A stretch of 64,000 nucleotides of DNA from positions 194,183,118 to 194,247,117 of the forward strand of contig CM037878.1 in the NCBI GenBank assembly GCA_021292165.1. Direction: 5' to 3'. Below the pieces are notes generated by a model, which made no database searches, was not told where the DNA came from, and saw nothing but the letters and a program-made list of their open reading frames with translations. The stretch is from Shinisaurus crocodilurus. Its lineage: Eukaryota; Chordata; Lepidosauria; Squamata; Shinisauridae. This document shows positions 8,464 to 20,301 of the stretch, piece after piece. The number at the start of each line of letters is the position of its first letter. Position 1 is the stretch's first letter. The position numbers and the translations under genes were made by a program.

Positions 8464-9766
8464 TAGGCTTGTTAGCTATTATGGAAACTCTGGCTTTAAG
8501 GGGAAGCCTGCTATATACCTAGAATGTTTTAAAGCAGATATTTGAGTCTGGCAAGCCATTTTAAAGCAGATATTTTAGTCTGGCAAACCATAGCAAGCAC
8601 AACCCTGCCAAAGGTGAGCACTTTTAAGCTCCATTGATTTAAGTCTCATTGATATCCTACCGGATCATCTCTTTTAGCAAACTCCAGTAGGGGAAAGGAA
8701 GCTAAAACCCTTATCTCCCAAAGGCCATGGTTCAGATCCGAATTGGGGTTGTGCCCACTTGCAGGAGAGATGGGGAAACATCACACACACAAACCTTTAG
8801 TTTAGCCCTTAGAATGGGCTAAAATCCCATTCACACAGTGTTTTAAATCATGTGAGGAGCCTGCATCAATAAGGTAGAATTCCCACTTCAGACTTTCCCT
8901 TTTCAACATATGGAATGTGGCAGGGATTTAACAGAGGGAGTATAATGGAAAGGGCAGGGCCAGCGAGAGCATCGCTGTTCTGCCCTCCACAATGGAAAAC
9001 CCGAGTATGAACTCCTCACCAGGGCTCCCGTTTTTGCATTATTGTGCTGAACCGCATAAATTGCATTATGGATTGGAACTTTTTTCCCTTTATTTGCGGC
9101 AATAGGGAAAGGTGTATATGTCCTTGTATTTACACACACACACACACACACACACAAAGTTGAACATTTTCTTGAGGATGACAAATCCTGTTTATAGTCT
9201 TATGGGAAAGCAAAGCATATATTATTTTCTGATGCTGTATATCTGAAGATTTAAGACTGTGAAATGGGACTGAAAACTAAATGTCAAATGTATGTAGTGA
9301 TTTGAAAGCATGGGGAAATTACTCTACATAGGAATAGATAACTCAGACATACAATAATTTTTTTTAAAAAAAAACCTTAAGCTATGAATGGCAGCCACAT
9401 CCTTCTCATTTTTGCTCTATATTTGAATTTGTTCTTCCCCCGCCCCCCATTTTTAAACACATTTTAAAATTCAGTCATACCTTAAATGCCATTCTGATAT
9501 CGTATGATATATGTCAAGCTATAAAATGTGAGCTGGACCAACTGTTTTGCCTTACAGGAGCAACAAACTCTTTTTGGCTTAAATAGTATTTTACAAATAT
9601 GTGTGTACTCAGTTTTATATCTATAGGTATACACAGTTTATTAGTGAGGAGGCCATAAAGTACCTTTTCCTGAGGTATCAGCTTTTATAGATAAGTAGGA
9701 TATAACAACAACAAAAACAAAAATCCCCACAATTACAGGTGCAAAATGAGTATATGTGCGCTGTGC
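8464..9766. other. Intronic sequence with a (CA)n microsatellite
   Basis: No exon was found. A perfect (ac)n tract lies at about 9131-9156. A 30-bp near-duplicate with ttttaaagcagatattt occurs twice at 8528-8573. Confidence 0.5.
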
Positions 9767-10146
9767 CAGGGGTTGGGATTCCCAAAGGTGAGACTCCAGA
9801 TGCCAATCACCAAGGACCACTGTCAGTTCCTGGAGCCTCCAGGCCTGCTGTTCCTGCCTGTACACCTACCCAACATTGAGAGCAAGGCTGGGCTACTCCC
9901 AGGGGCCTGGGGGCCAGTTTCACTGTCTTGGAACCCATTGGTGGATCCCCCCCCTGCTGAAATTCCTTTAAAACAAAGCTAACTAGGCCCCATTTTGCCA
10001 CAGCCGCATTGCCACACTTCAGCAGCAAATCACCATATTTTTTCTGCCACTACTGTGGCAAATTTGGCAGGGGGCAACGGTGCTGCCCAGAAGGGCGGGG
10101 GGGGGGGGCTGCATGCAGCCTGCAGGCCACATGTTGCCCACCCTTG
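9767..10146. repeat. Possible hAT-like non-autonomous element
   Basis: The left end caggggttggga and the right end (reverse complement caagggtgggca) are similar and CAG-like, as in hAT non-autonomous elements. The interior includes a poly-G run at 10096-10108. No clear 8-bp target duplication was established. Confidence 0.35.
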
Positions 10147-10689
10147 ACTGAAAGGAACAAAGTGAAGGAGCAGTAATGTCCTCATATCTTGTTCTTTCTT
10201 TTTCTGGAAGGTGGTGCCAAGTGGACCCTGAGGCAAGGAAGGTGGCAACAGCAACAACAGGGAGGAGGAGGCCACACAGGGAGAGGAGTGCTGGGAACAT
10301 CTTGCCTCTTTCTCCCTCTTCCTGCTCAAAACCTGGCACTGGAACTGTATATCCATTCCAGTGCCAAGTTTTGCATATAAGTCTGCATATACATTCCATA
10401 GTAAGAATTCAAACCCAAAAACAGTGGACCCCAAATTGCCCTTTGTCCCAACAGGCGCTTCCAAGTCCTTTTAATTTATTGCTTTCAAGGAAGTTGAAAA
10501 CTTCCCCCGCCCACCACATGCATTGGGCATCAGCCTCAACACTACACAGTATACTGGGGCAACTGGTGGAGTGCTGCTGCTGCCACTGGGCTACTGCTGC
10601 AGCCAGCCATCTGCCTACTTACAACAGTGGCTTGGCAGGGCAGTTAGGCGGTGGCCCCGAGCAGAGCTCTGGGCCTTGCACCCTAACTC

Positions 10690-10925
10690 ACTGGTGGCGT
10701 AGAGGTGAGAGTGTTGGACTGGGACTCGGGAGATCCGGGTTCTAGTCCCCACTTGGCCATGAAGCTCACTGGGTTACCTTGGGCCAGTCGCTGACTCTTG
10801 GCCTGACCTACCTCACAGGGTTGTTGTGAGGATAAAACAGAGAGGAGGAGGAGGGTTATGTAAGCCGCCTTGGGTTCCTTGCAGGAAAAAAGGCGGGGCA
10901 TAAATATAATAAATAAATAAATAAA
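10690..10925 (+). repeat. tRNA-headed CORE-SINE copy
   Basis: This is the same family as 9-240, with gtggcgtagagg, ggttctagtcc, a MIR-like centre and an (aaat)n tail. Confidence 0.85.
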
Positions 10926-11329
10926 GTATGTCACCCTTGCGCCCAATGTGTACACATCAGGGGTGGCATAATTTGTGGCGGGACATTTTAATATAATTAA
11001 CATGTTATCAAAAGGGAAAGGATCAAAATATAAGGTTGCATTCAAGTCAAAATTCAGGATAAATTCGCAGTTTGTGGACTTGATTTTTTTAGGAAATTTA
11101 TCAGAAACGCCATTGATTTCTAACAAGACCCTCCCTCATCTATGCTGGTGCTTGGCAAGCCTGGTACTTGAGACCTTTGCCCAGGTCCATGGAGGTACTT
11201 GAGGCCTTTGCTCAGGTCTATTGAAGCCCAGATGGTGCTGCCACTGATGAGAAGGAGTTGGGGAGGGTAGACATTTGGCAGCTTTGTAGCAGCACCAAAG
11301 ACAATGACCCTATGATATTCGGCTGAGTC

Positions 11330-11703
11330 AGAGACTGCATGCATTGCCATAACAAGATCTGCCACGGATGGCCTTCTTCTTGTCCCATCAGCCAGAGTGG
11401 CCAGGCTGGTGGGGACTAGGAAGAGGGCCTTTTCTGTGGTGACCCCCAAGTTATGGAACTCCCTCCCCAGTGACCTTCGCCATGCCCCCTCTTTGATGAG
11501 CTTCTGCTGTTCATTAAAAACGTTTTTTCAGGAGGGAATATGGGGTGGGTTAGGATTTTTTTTTAAAAAAATTATACTGTTTTTACTATATTTTAATTCT
11601 GTTTTATTATTGTATTTTATTGATTGTACATCACCCAGGGTGGCCGGGTGACCGGCCAGATGGGCGATTCAAAAATGAAATAAATAAATAAATAAATAAA
11701 TAA
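11330..11703 (+). mobile_element. L2-like LINE 3' end
   Basis: A short frame (11397-11530) encodes RKRAFSVVTPKLWNSLPSDL, the C-terminal signature of L2/CR1-group ORF2 proteins. The 3' end has ggtggccgggtgaccggcc, then agatgggcgattc and (aaat)n. Everything upstream of the last ~45 codons is missing (5' truncation), so it is dead. Confidence 0.75.
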
Positions 11704-14194
11704 AACAATAGCTGCTGTTGCCACTGTCACTGAGACGGGCAGGTCAGGCTCCTCCTCCCCATTAGACGGAACTGAAATTGCACATGCACATAGAAGTCCA
11801 ATGCCACATGTTAGGGTATCTTTGTATGCATGGTGTTCACTTGACCAGGCTGCCTGATGGGTACTGTAGGTGACTATACCACCTATGAATAGAGCATGGC
11901 TGTGAGTGAACTGAAAATCCCTGTAGACACCTGAAAGCCAATTTTAGAGTGATACAGGTCTCGGGTGCTATTGTGCAGGTGTGTTTCACTGCACTGAGGC
12001 AAGGTTATGGATTCCAGGGCTGCAGTCTGGGCGTGGAAATATTTCTGATGAATGATACTACCACAACATTTACAACATTTTCACCTATCCATTGTCAAAG
12101 AAGAGATTTTGATATATGTTCGGTGTCAAATATCTTCATAGTAGGGCTGATCCTTCGTTGAGGCCTTGCACGCATTCACTTCAAATGCTTGCAAGGCACC
12201 TGACTCTGCTACCTCCTTTCCTCCCTGCCCCAGGTTCACTTACTCCAGGCAGTGGTAAGTCAGAGGAGGTGGAGGCACCCTGGTCCTCAGCACAGCATCT
12301 TCTCTCACTGGAGACTCGGCTGGCACTGGGACACCCAGCCCAGTCCCCAGAAAGAGAAGATGCTCTGCTTGCCGGAGATGCGTATGAGAAGGTCCTTGAC
12401 TGCTTCTCTGTATTTCTGGCTTGCAGAGCAACCTCTCTTTCCAGAAATGCCATGACTTGTAGTCCCAGCCAGTCCCTGCATCCCTGGTGCACAGAGAACC
12501 TTCCACCTCCACTGCCTCTCCACTGCCTCTGGGGAAGGAAGGGCAAGAGAAGAGGCAGCATAGCAATAGAGGTGGCTTCAGGTTTAAAGCAGTCTCCTTG
12601 TGAGTAATCAATCAGGTTTCTTGTGACATCCTTAGGAAGGGTACCTTTCTTTTAGGTTTAAGGAATGTTCCAAGGTTCAAGGGGGCTGACACTTAGTTGG
12701 TAGGAGTGAGAACAACTGTTGTTACTAATTCTTAATGGAAACCAATTTGTTTAAGACCTATTGATGTGTCTTTCTTAGTGGAAATGATTTTTTTAAAGGA
12801 CCTATTGATGTGCCTTTCCTTTCCATTTAACAGGACATTTATGATGCACCTGAAAGTGAGTCAGGTCCTGTGTATTTTTAAAAAGAACAACTTTTTTAAA
12901 GAGATAAAAATGACATATTTAACCACCATGAAGAAGGATTATGTGCAGGTTAAAGAATGTCATGTTGGGCTCCTAAGGTTTCATTGCCATGTGAACAGAT
13001 CTGAATGCTGCACTTTATGCAAGCGCCAAGTTTGCTTTATTGTCTTTTCAATGAATAAAGCTTAGGTGTGTTGAGAAAGGAAGGTATGTCTTGGTAAACT
13101 GTATAAAAGGGAATGGTAGTAAATTTTCAAAGGAGCTGTTTGCTGAAGTGTTTCAGTTAATAAAACAGGACTTTAACTGTTATTGTCAAATCTCCCTCCC
13201 ACTTACAAGCTGATGTGCCATTCCATTTTCAAGGTCACAGAAGAGGTAGTCAATCATTATTTTCCTGCCTAGAGGTTTGGTGTAAGAAAAATAGCCATCT
13301 CTGATTTTCTAATCTTAAGGATATTAATAGGTGAGATTCTTCACCTGGGAGCTGGCTGTCAATCAGTGCTGCTGGCAGACTTAAAAAGCAAACCAGTGCA
13401 TGATTTTATAGCCATCCGTATGAACCATTGATTAGATACCTGCTCTTGGAGTAAGAACACTGTGTTGTGGTGGCATCCTTCATATTGCAACAGGGGTTGT
13501 TATCTCTTGAAAATGGGCATTTGTAATAGAAGTGGTGACTTGTACCTGTCCTGTATTTATCGCTATAATCCTATGTTCCCATTAGATGCTGTTGCAAGAG
13601 ATAGTTCTCCCTTTGGTACTGTTTTTAATCAACCTGCCTTCGTTATTTTGTACTGCTATATGGGAAATGGGATTGCTGTCTTGCAATCTTAGGTTTGAGC
13701 TCTCAACTCAAGATCTCTGTTTGATTCATTATTATGTGGTAGATGACAAGAGTTAAGCATTTCCATTCCCAGTCACAATATTTAGGACAAGAACTAAGAT
13801 GACAGAAACATTCCTACTTGCAGGATATATGTAGAACAGGTTAATGTATCTGTGCAAAGTATTTATGAAACGTGCAATTATTATTGTGTATTTATTTATT
13901 TATTTAATATATTTATACCCTGCCTTTCAGGGGAAGAAACCCTCCCACTCTTAGTGTGTGAGACTCAGGTACTGATAGCCAGTGTGAGAGTAGAGGTGTT
14001 AGCAGTAACTATTATTTTACATCTGATCTGAAATGTTGGAGAGTACGTTTTCCAGATCCAACAAACTCACTTTTTTGCATGGAACTAAATGGGAGTTGAG
14101 CCACTGAAAACTGAGCCACAACTGGGTTCCATTGCTTGGTCACACTAGAATGTGACCAAGAGAGAACTGTTCTTTATAAGAATGGTAATATATT
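11704..14194. other. STS upstream intron, no recognised gene
   Basis: No conserved exon is supported. A weak antisense L2-like end (taccctgcctttcag after (ttta)n) lies at about 13889-13940. Several short open frames look like chance. Confidence 0.5.
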
Positions 14195-14251
14195 AGCTGG
14201 GTGACTGGCCAGATGGGCGATTCACAAATGTAATAAATAAATGAAATGAAA
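14195..14251 (+). repeat. L2-like LINE tail fragment
   Basis: It holds only the last ~55 bp of the family seen at 11637-11703 (agatgggcgattcacaaatg, then aataaataaatg), lying about 80 bp before the STS exon. Confidence 0.65.
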
Positions 14252-14331
14252 TTGTTGAAAAAAGGTTTTTATGTATTACTTGGATTCTAATTTACTGCAT
14301 GTTATATTCTCTTCCTTTTTTTCTGTTTCAG

Positions 14332-14468
14332 GAACATTGATGCACCATTTCTTCTTTTCCTGTCTTATCCTCAGGTCCATACAGCTCTTTATGCATCCCA
14401 AGCTTTCAGAGGAAAGAGTAAACATGGATTATATGGGGATGCTGTGGAAGAAATGGACTGGAGTATAG
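14332..14468 (+). CDS. STS: STS-like steroid sulfatase, internal exon (VHTAL active-site His)
   Basis: This 137-bp exon follows a polypyrimidine tract and AG (14330-14331) and ends before GT (14469). The first base completes the previous codon and the last base begins a Gly codon. It encodes [20 protein letters not shown] followed by a segment ending [11 protein letters not shown]. By family knowledge the His of VHTAL corresponds to a conserved active-site histidine (His290 in the human enzyme), and [10 protein letters not shown] is characteristic of STS and its ARS paralogues. Steroid sulfatase is an ER-membrane enzyme that hydrolyses 3-beta-hydroxysteroid sulfates. Choice of STS over ARSD/E/F/H rests mainly on the following exons. 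The preceding exon was not found in the window. Confidence 0.93.
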
Positions 14469-15229
14469 GTATGTTCTGTGATTACTTATGAGTTTCCTGA
14501 GCTAATTGTTTTTTTATAAATTTCAGCAGCCTTGTACAAAATGTGCTTTGGCAAGAAGAACATAAAGGTTGTTGTCCTAAACCACTTTCATAGGAGTAAG
14601 TCAAATGATTTCAGGATGTCAATTTAATGCTGAACAGTTAATATTTGGAGCATGTTAGACAAATTGATGATAAAACATGTATATTTCCTGCGACTTTGAA
14701 TTGAATTGGGCTAAAGCTGGGCTATGACAAAATCTACAGAATGAGGTTAGAACTAGACATAACTAGAGACCCAAAGTTGCCACCACTCTGAGTTCTTTTC
14801 CTCTGTCCTCATATGATCATCTGTCAGTGGTGGTGGTAGCAGAGCAGGGCACAACATTATGAGGTTGTGTAAAAAAATGCACTCAATATTTGGTATGTCT
14901 TAAAGGTAGATATCGTGAGTAAGAATGTGGGAAATACTCCATGTCTTTATAACATGTTTACCAGGGCTAGGGGCCCAGTCCAGAGTCTGGATTAATTTTC
15001 TGGATGTCAGGCACTCTCCTATTCAGAAGTGATTTTGTGCGTGTATGCATGCGCACACATATCTCTACTTCTCTCTTTTTTTGGTTATGTTGAAAAAGGA
15101 TCACAAAAGGGAATCTCATACAGCCTGTAGATGTGAAAACAACCTTCTCTATTTTTCACATATTACAGATGATGCCCTGTCAGCCAATTGCAGAAGAGAC
15201 TGCACTGGCACCTGCTGGCATTTATAGCA
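14469..15229. other. STS intron, nothing recognised
   Basis: This is the start of a ~29.95-kb intron. The donor is gtatgttc. No repeats or RNA genes were recognised here. Confidence 0.6.
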
Positions 15230-15237
15230 TCTAAACC

Positions 15238-15544
15238 AGGGGTGCAGAATCTCTTTCAGCTTGAGGGTTGAATTCCATTTCAGAAAAGCTCTCGGGGGTT
15301 GCATTCCAGTGGTGGGTAGTGCCAAAAGCAATAAGGGGATGGCCAAAATACCAGCATATTTTAGCTTAAAGCTCTTACTGCCAGTAATGAAGCCTTAGGA
15401 GAGGAAAAAACTGCACAAAAGCCAGGAAACCACCAAATAATTGGTTGTTGGGGGGAAGTGGGGGGGCATGAGAACAGGGTGTGGCCATTTAGGGAACCCC
15501 AGAGGGTTGGATCTGGCCTCCAGACCTGAGGTTCTGCAACCCGG
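15238..15544. mobile_element. hAT-type non-autonomous element with 8-bp TSD
   Basis: The termini are imperfect inverted repeats (aggggtgcagaatctc and, at the right, gaggttctgcaacccgg). The 8-bp tctaaacc flanks both sides (15230-15237, 15545-15552), the target length typical of hAT elements. There is no coding capacity. Confidence 0.7.
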
Positions 15545-15552
15545 TCTAAACC

Positions 15553-17442
15553 CACTGTCAAGTTAGGCCCATTTTTAAATCAGTGGGAGGTAAGCGTGCC
15601 TCACTTTCTGCCAGATGGTTTCCATCAACACTAATTATTATTATTATTTTAAATTCTAACATATAAAGTGAGTGATTTTTTGCATAAGCAAACAAATTGT
15701 ATAAGGGCACAGAGCCTCACAATGTACTGCCATCAGAGGAGTACTAGTCTATCAGGTTCTACAAGGGTCCTGCTTTATTTGTGGGCATATTGGAATGACT
15801 CTTCATTTCTAGAGGTAATCATCTGTGAAAACAAGTCCGTACTTGAAACAATCAAGCTGAAGCACAGCAATACTAAAAGATAATATTCACCTTTCATTCC
15901 TCCCACCCATTTACCTCCAACCCATTTCTGGTTTCAATAAAGCAAAGTACAAAATTATTTTCAGTCAGCAATACCATATTTATTAAATTACTGCAAACTG
16001 ACTTTCACCTCTGCAGTCGATGCATGCTTAATAATGAACTTTGAAACAACATGCTTTGATTGCAACACAGAGTTCAAGCTCATTCACATTTGTAGTCCAA
16101 ATTTAGCATTGGAATTCAGCGTATGCATTTCAAGAGTGGCACAAGGCTACAGAGATTGTTCAAGATATATACCCTTTCTGAGGCATCTAGCCTCAACCTT
16201 CAAAAATTACTGCGTAGTGTTTATTGTAACATAGAAAAATAGTTGTCAGTCTCTCACCATTCAGTAATCCACTTAATTACTTCATTGTGACTGAGTTATC
16301 TAGTGCTGGTAAGCTTCTACTTATCTCAAATGTTTCTGCTGCTCATTCTCCTTCAGCAAGGAAACCACTGATGTTTCAGTTTGCTGTGCACATTTTCTCA
16401 TGGCCAAAACAATCCTAGGGTAAACATACTTTCCTATGTATTCCGTAACCATACTTCAAGATGGTCATACTACCTCTAGTATCAGGGGCAGTATGCCTCT
16501 GTATGCTAGTTGCTGGGGAACATGAGCGGGATAGTGCTATTGCACTCATGTCCTGCTTGTGGGTTTACCACAGGGAACTGATTAACCACTGTTTGAGCAG
16601 AATGCTTAACTAGGTGGACCTTAGCGGGGCTCTTTTTATGTTCCTAATTGTAGCCATATTAATATGATCATTGCATTTGGTCTCATACTGTGTGTTTTGG
16701 AATATGATGACGACACTGAGATTATCTGGTTTCACTAATAAAGTTGATACTAGTTAATAGTGATCATATCCAAGGTGTCTTTTTCCCCATTTATGAAGCA
16801 ATTTACAAAACCATGTCCAAGCAAGTACACAGAAACAAAAAATACAACCCATCCAATAATGTCCCTGCACAATCTCCATTCATTTTATTTATCTATTTTA
16901 ATTCATAATTTATTTGTTAAATCTAATATACATAACACAATAATGAACAATACAATTAAAATTCAATAATTAATATAATAATATAATAACAGACATAAAT
17001 AACCGTAATATATTCACTGTATATTCCTATATTTTCCTCTCAAAACATTAAATTGTAGCAGATAGGGTGTATGGGTGTACTGCATCCTGAATTCTATTAT
17101 TCCAAAACTGATATAAAATGACTCAGTTTTTTTTATAAAGGTGTTCTTCTGTTGTCTCCTTTCCTAAATCTCATCAAATTATTCAGTTTAATCATATGCC
17201 ATGTCCCATAGCCTGTTCCATTCATTTTAATGAAACGTGTGCAGAAGCATTGCTTGGACTCCAAAACAAAATTCAAATATTAATCAAAGGACATTTTATT
17301 ATAGATTTTTTTTGTCCATAATAATTACCAGCCACTACAGTACCCCATTTTAATTTCCTGCAGCCCACACTAAATCCAGGTACTTTCTAGTTTAGAATCT
17401 ATAATCAATCCTTAGGCATGACTATTTCCAATGAATATGCTC
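15553..17442. other. STS intron, AT-rich, nothing recognised
   Basis: The sequence is very AT-rich around 16860-17000. No exon, structured RNA or clear repeat is supported. Confidence 0.5.
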
Positions 17443-17600
17443 GCTCAGCTTGTCTGAGTGTGGAAAGCTAAGCAGGGTCAGGCCTGGTTATTACTTGGAT
17501 GGGAGACCCCTCCTCTAGTTTCCTGCATTGAGCAGGGGGTTGGACTCGATAGCCTTGTAGGCTCCTTCCAACTCTATAAATCTATGAAATCTATGAAATC
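17443..17600 (+). repeat. 5S-rRNA-headed SINE with CR1-like tail
   Basis: Positions 17443-17508 resemble the internal half of 5S rRNA (ggaaagctaagcagggtc, then acttggatgggagac). They run directly into a CR1-like 3' end (gagcagggggttggactcga) with an 8-mer tail (aatctatg repeats). It resembles the 5S-headed SINE3 class. Too short and diverged to be a functional 5S gene. Confidence 0.75.
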
Positions 17601-19702
17601 AGTGAGAATCAAAGGAACAAGTAGTGTTGTAGACTGGAGAGAATCTTCTGGAATGCATTTTCCTCTACTACTTTGATCACCCACTGGGAATGTACAAGGG
17701 ACTAGATTATTAATTCCAAACATTTGTTTGCTCAATTTTTCCTACCTGTCTTCTCAAACAGTCTTTTCCAGAAATTAAGTGTTAGAGGGTTAGAAAAGGG
17801 TTAGAGAAGAGGAAGAAAGGAAATCTTAAAGATTTAATCTTTGAATGGGTGCTTTAAACATGGAAGCTATGAGAGAGCCCCACATGCTGCATTTCTCTTC
17901 TATTTGAGAAAAACCATTGCTGTGTGCAGGAGAAAAAGCTTTTAGGTGCAGAGTGGGACTTTGAAACCCTAATTAGGCTTTGTTGTTTTCTGGCTTTAAA
18001 ATGCAAACTCATGGGAAAGAGCCATAGATTACTGGCAGAGCACACTGATTCACATGCATGGGGTGGGTGGGCAGGTTCAGTCCCTGAGAGGGCTGGGCCT
18101 GCTTGAAATCCTGGAAAGCCAATGTCAATCAATGCAGACAATACTGAACTTAATGGACAAATGATCTGACTCAGTATAAAGGCAGCTTCCTATACTGCTA
18201 ATATCTTCTGAGTACCTTTTAAATAGATCTATGTTGAAAATAAGATGGCAGCAGTGAAGAGAACATGGCTTCCATATAATAACAGCTTTGTAGGATATCT
18301 CATAATTATTTCTGCATGAGGAGGAATTAGTGGCAATCTTTAGAAGTGTAACTATTGTTAGTTCAATAAAAGTCAAACCATAAGGCTACTGAAGGCAGTG
18401 CAGTCAAGAGTATACTACCCTGAGCCACTTACATTCCATCCTATGTTCTGGAGCATTTAGGTCTGGGCTATTAGCAGATTTGAAAAGGGCATATGTTGTT
18501 CTTGCAGAAAACAACAGAAAGAGAGACGTAGCCATATGAAATATTTAAAGATAGTAATTTGTAGAAGTCCAAAGAAAATTAATGTAGGTATACAAAATGT
18601 TGGAATTGTTTTCTTAATAAATTGCTAGATACTTGTTTTGCTTATTGTTTTGCTTGTTTTCCGCAATTTGTCCAATGCCATGCTTAAAAGTTCAGTGTAG
18701 ACATATATTACACACCTATGGTGTCCACAAACATCCAGATTTACTGAATTTTGACATTCTTCTATAATGTGTGTGTGTGTGTGGGTGTGTGTGTGTGTGT
18801 GTATGTGTGTGATAGTGAAAGAAAGAAAGAAAAAAAGAAAGTCTAATGGACAGATTTGATAACACCACTGAGGGAGTGTGGCTGCAATTAAATGAACCCA
18901 TCAAAAACTTACGTACATTGTTCAGTAAAGAAAGGAAGGCATTTTTGTTTGCTTTACGCATAGTCAGTTGTCAAATTAAGAGATATGTACAAGATTTTGA
19001 ATAACATTAAAACAGCCAGTAAGTGATGAGATAACCTATAAATGGGAAGGAAATAAACCAACAAATCCAAATCTATGATGAATGTTCCTACTTCCAGACT
19101 GCTATGGCATTTATGAATTGATCTGTGGCTGTGGAGCAGTTTAAAATGTAAGGCTGCAGCCCTCTATCCACTGACTTTTCTAAGAATACTGAGGAGTAAG
19201 TAGCTTTAGGATAACTGTTCTTCAATACTGTTCTTCAACACTGCGTTAGTATTGAATTAAGATTTCCATTTGTTGCAGAGTTATATCTTACAAAAAAACA
19301 AAGCAAACCCCCCAATTCTATGGCTATGACCTGAGTATGTTTGTACATTTGTACAAACGCCCATGATGTTGTCTGCACACATATTTTTCTTTCTCTTAAC
19401 TCCCTGAAAGAAACTGGAGGATTAAACAGTATCACATATCTGACTGTGATTATCTATTCTAAAAGTGTTAACATGTATGACAGCATCGCTAGTATCCAAA
19501 ATTGTCATTTGCATGCCCTTGCTCAAATATTCTCAAGTTTTGGGATGCTGGACTCCCAAAGCATAAATATGACCAAATTCAAAGCAGTGTAGTCTGTACT
19601 GCTAGTGAATGCTCATTTTTTGTAATTATGTCAGAACTGGTACAAAACTACAGGTTTCATATGTAGTAGGTGTGCCATACCCATGAACCATCTAAATCAG
19701 TA
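17601..19702. other. STS intron with a (TG)n microsatellite
   Basis: A (gt)n tract lies at about 18769-18811, followed by a (gaaa)n-like run. A degenerate copy of the small MITE family may lie at 19145-19222. No exon was found. Confidence 0.5.
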
Positions 19703-20182
19703 CTGTTCCTGCCCTGAGATCATCATCTGAGGCCCTGCTCCAAGTACCCCCCTGCCTTACTGAGATTTGGTGGGTGGCTACCTATGAGCTGGCCTTTTCT
19801 GTGGTAGCCCCCAAATTGTGGAATGCCCTCCCTAGAGGGTCCACCTGGTTCCTTACTGTGTTGACTTTTCAGAGGCAGGCAAATACCTTTTTATTCTCTC
19901 AGACCTTTTAAATGTATTTTAGCTGCTGCTTGCTTTATTTTTAATATGTTTAATGCTGCATTTTAAAATCATCTTCTTGTTTTTAGCTGCTCAAATAACT
20001 TTTACATGCTGATCTTTGTTGCTGTTTTTAAAGCAATTTTTAATGTGTTTTATTCTTAGTTTTATTGTTTTTGCTTTTATTGTGTACATTGCCCTGAGTG
20101 CTTTGGCTATAAGACAATTCATAAATTGAATGAATGAATGAATGAATAAACAAACAAACAAACAACAAACAAATAAATAAAT
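19703..20182 (+). mobile_element. L2-like LINE 3' end, degraded
   Basis: It carries recognisable C-terminal ORF2 coding remnants (the DNA ggccttttctgtggtagccc and caaattgtggaatgccctcc), then a T-rich 3' UTR and (aatg)n/(aaac)n simple repeat. The frame is broken. Confidence 0.65.
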
Positions 20183-20235
20183 CCTGCAGCTATGTAGGTT
20201 GTCAGCCCATCCATTGTGTAATCTACACGATAGAC

Positions 20236-20301
20236 AGGGTGGCCGGGTGACCAGCCAGATGGGCGATTCACAAATGTAATAAATAAAAATAAAAATAAAA
20301 T
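20236..20301 (+). repeat. L2-like LINE tail fragment
   Basis: This matches the tail at 11637-11703 (gggtggccgggtgaccagcc, then agatgggcgattcac). Confidence 0.65.

Noticed and set aside
9041..9184. Open frame with Cys/Val repeats over 8903-9184 (-)
   Set aside because: It is produced by translating a (CA)n microsatellite and adjoining intron; no family resemblance.
10176..10745. 189-codon frame on the + strand
   Set aside because: It runs through a poly-G region and into the head of a SINE; no known domain or splice context.
12116..12611. Overlapping frames on both strands around 12.1-12.6 kb
   Set aside because: A GC-richer patch lets several frames stay open on both strands; none has a recognisable motif or splice sites.
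17443..17508. Possible 5S rRNA gene
   Set aside because: Only the internal part is present, with substitutions, and it is fused to a CR1-like tail; it is a SINE head.
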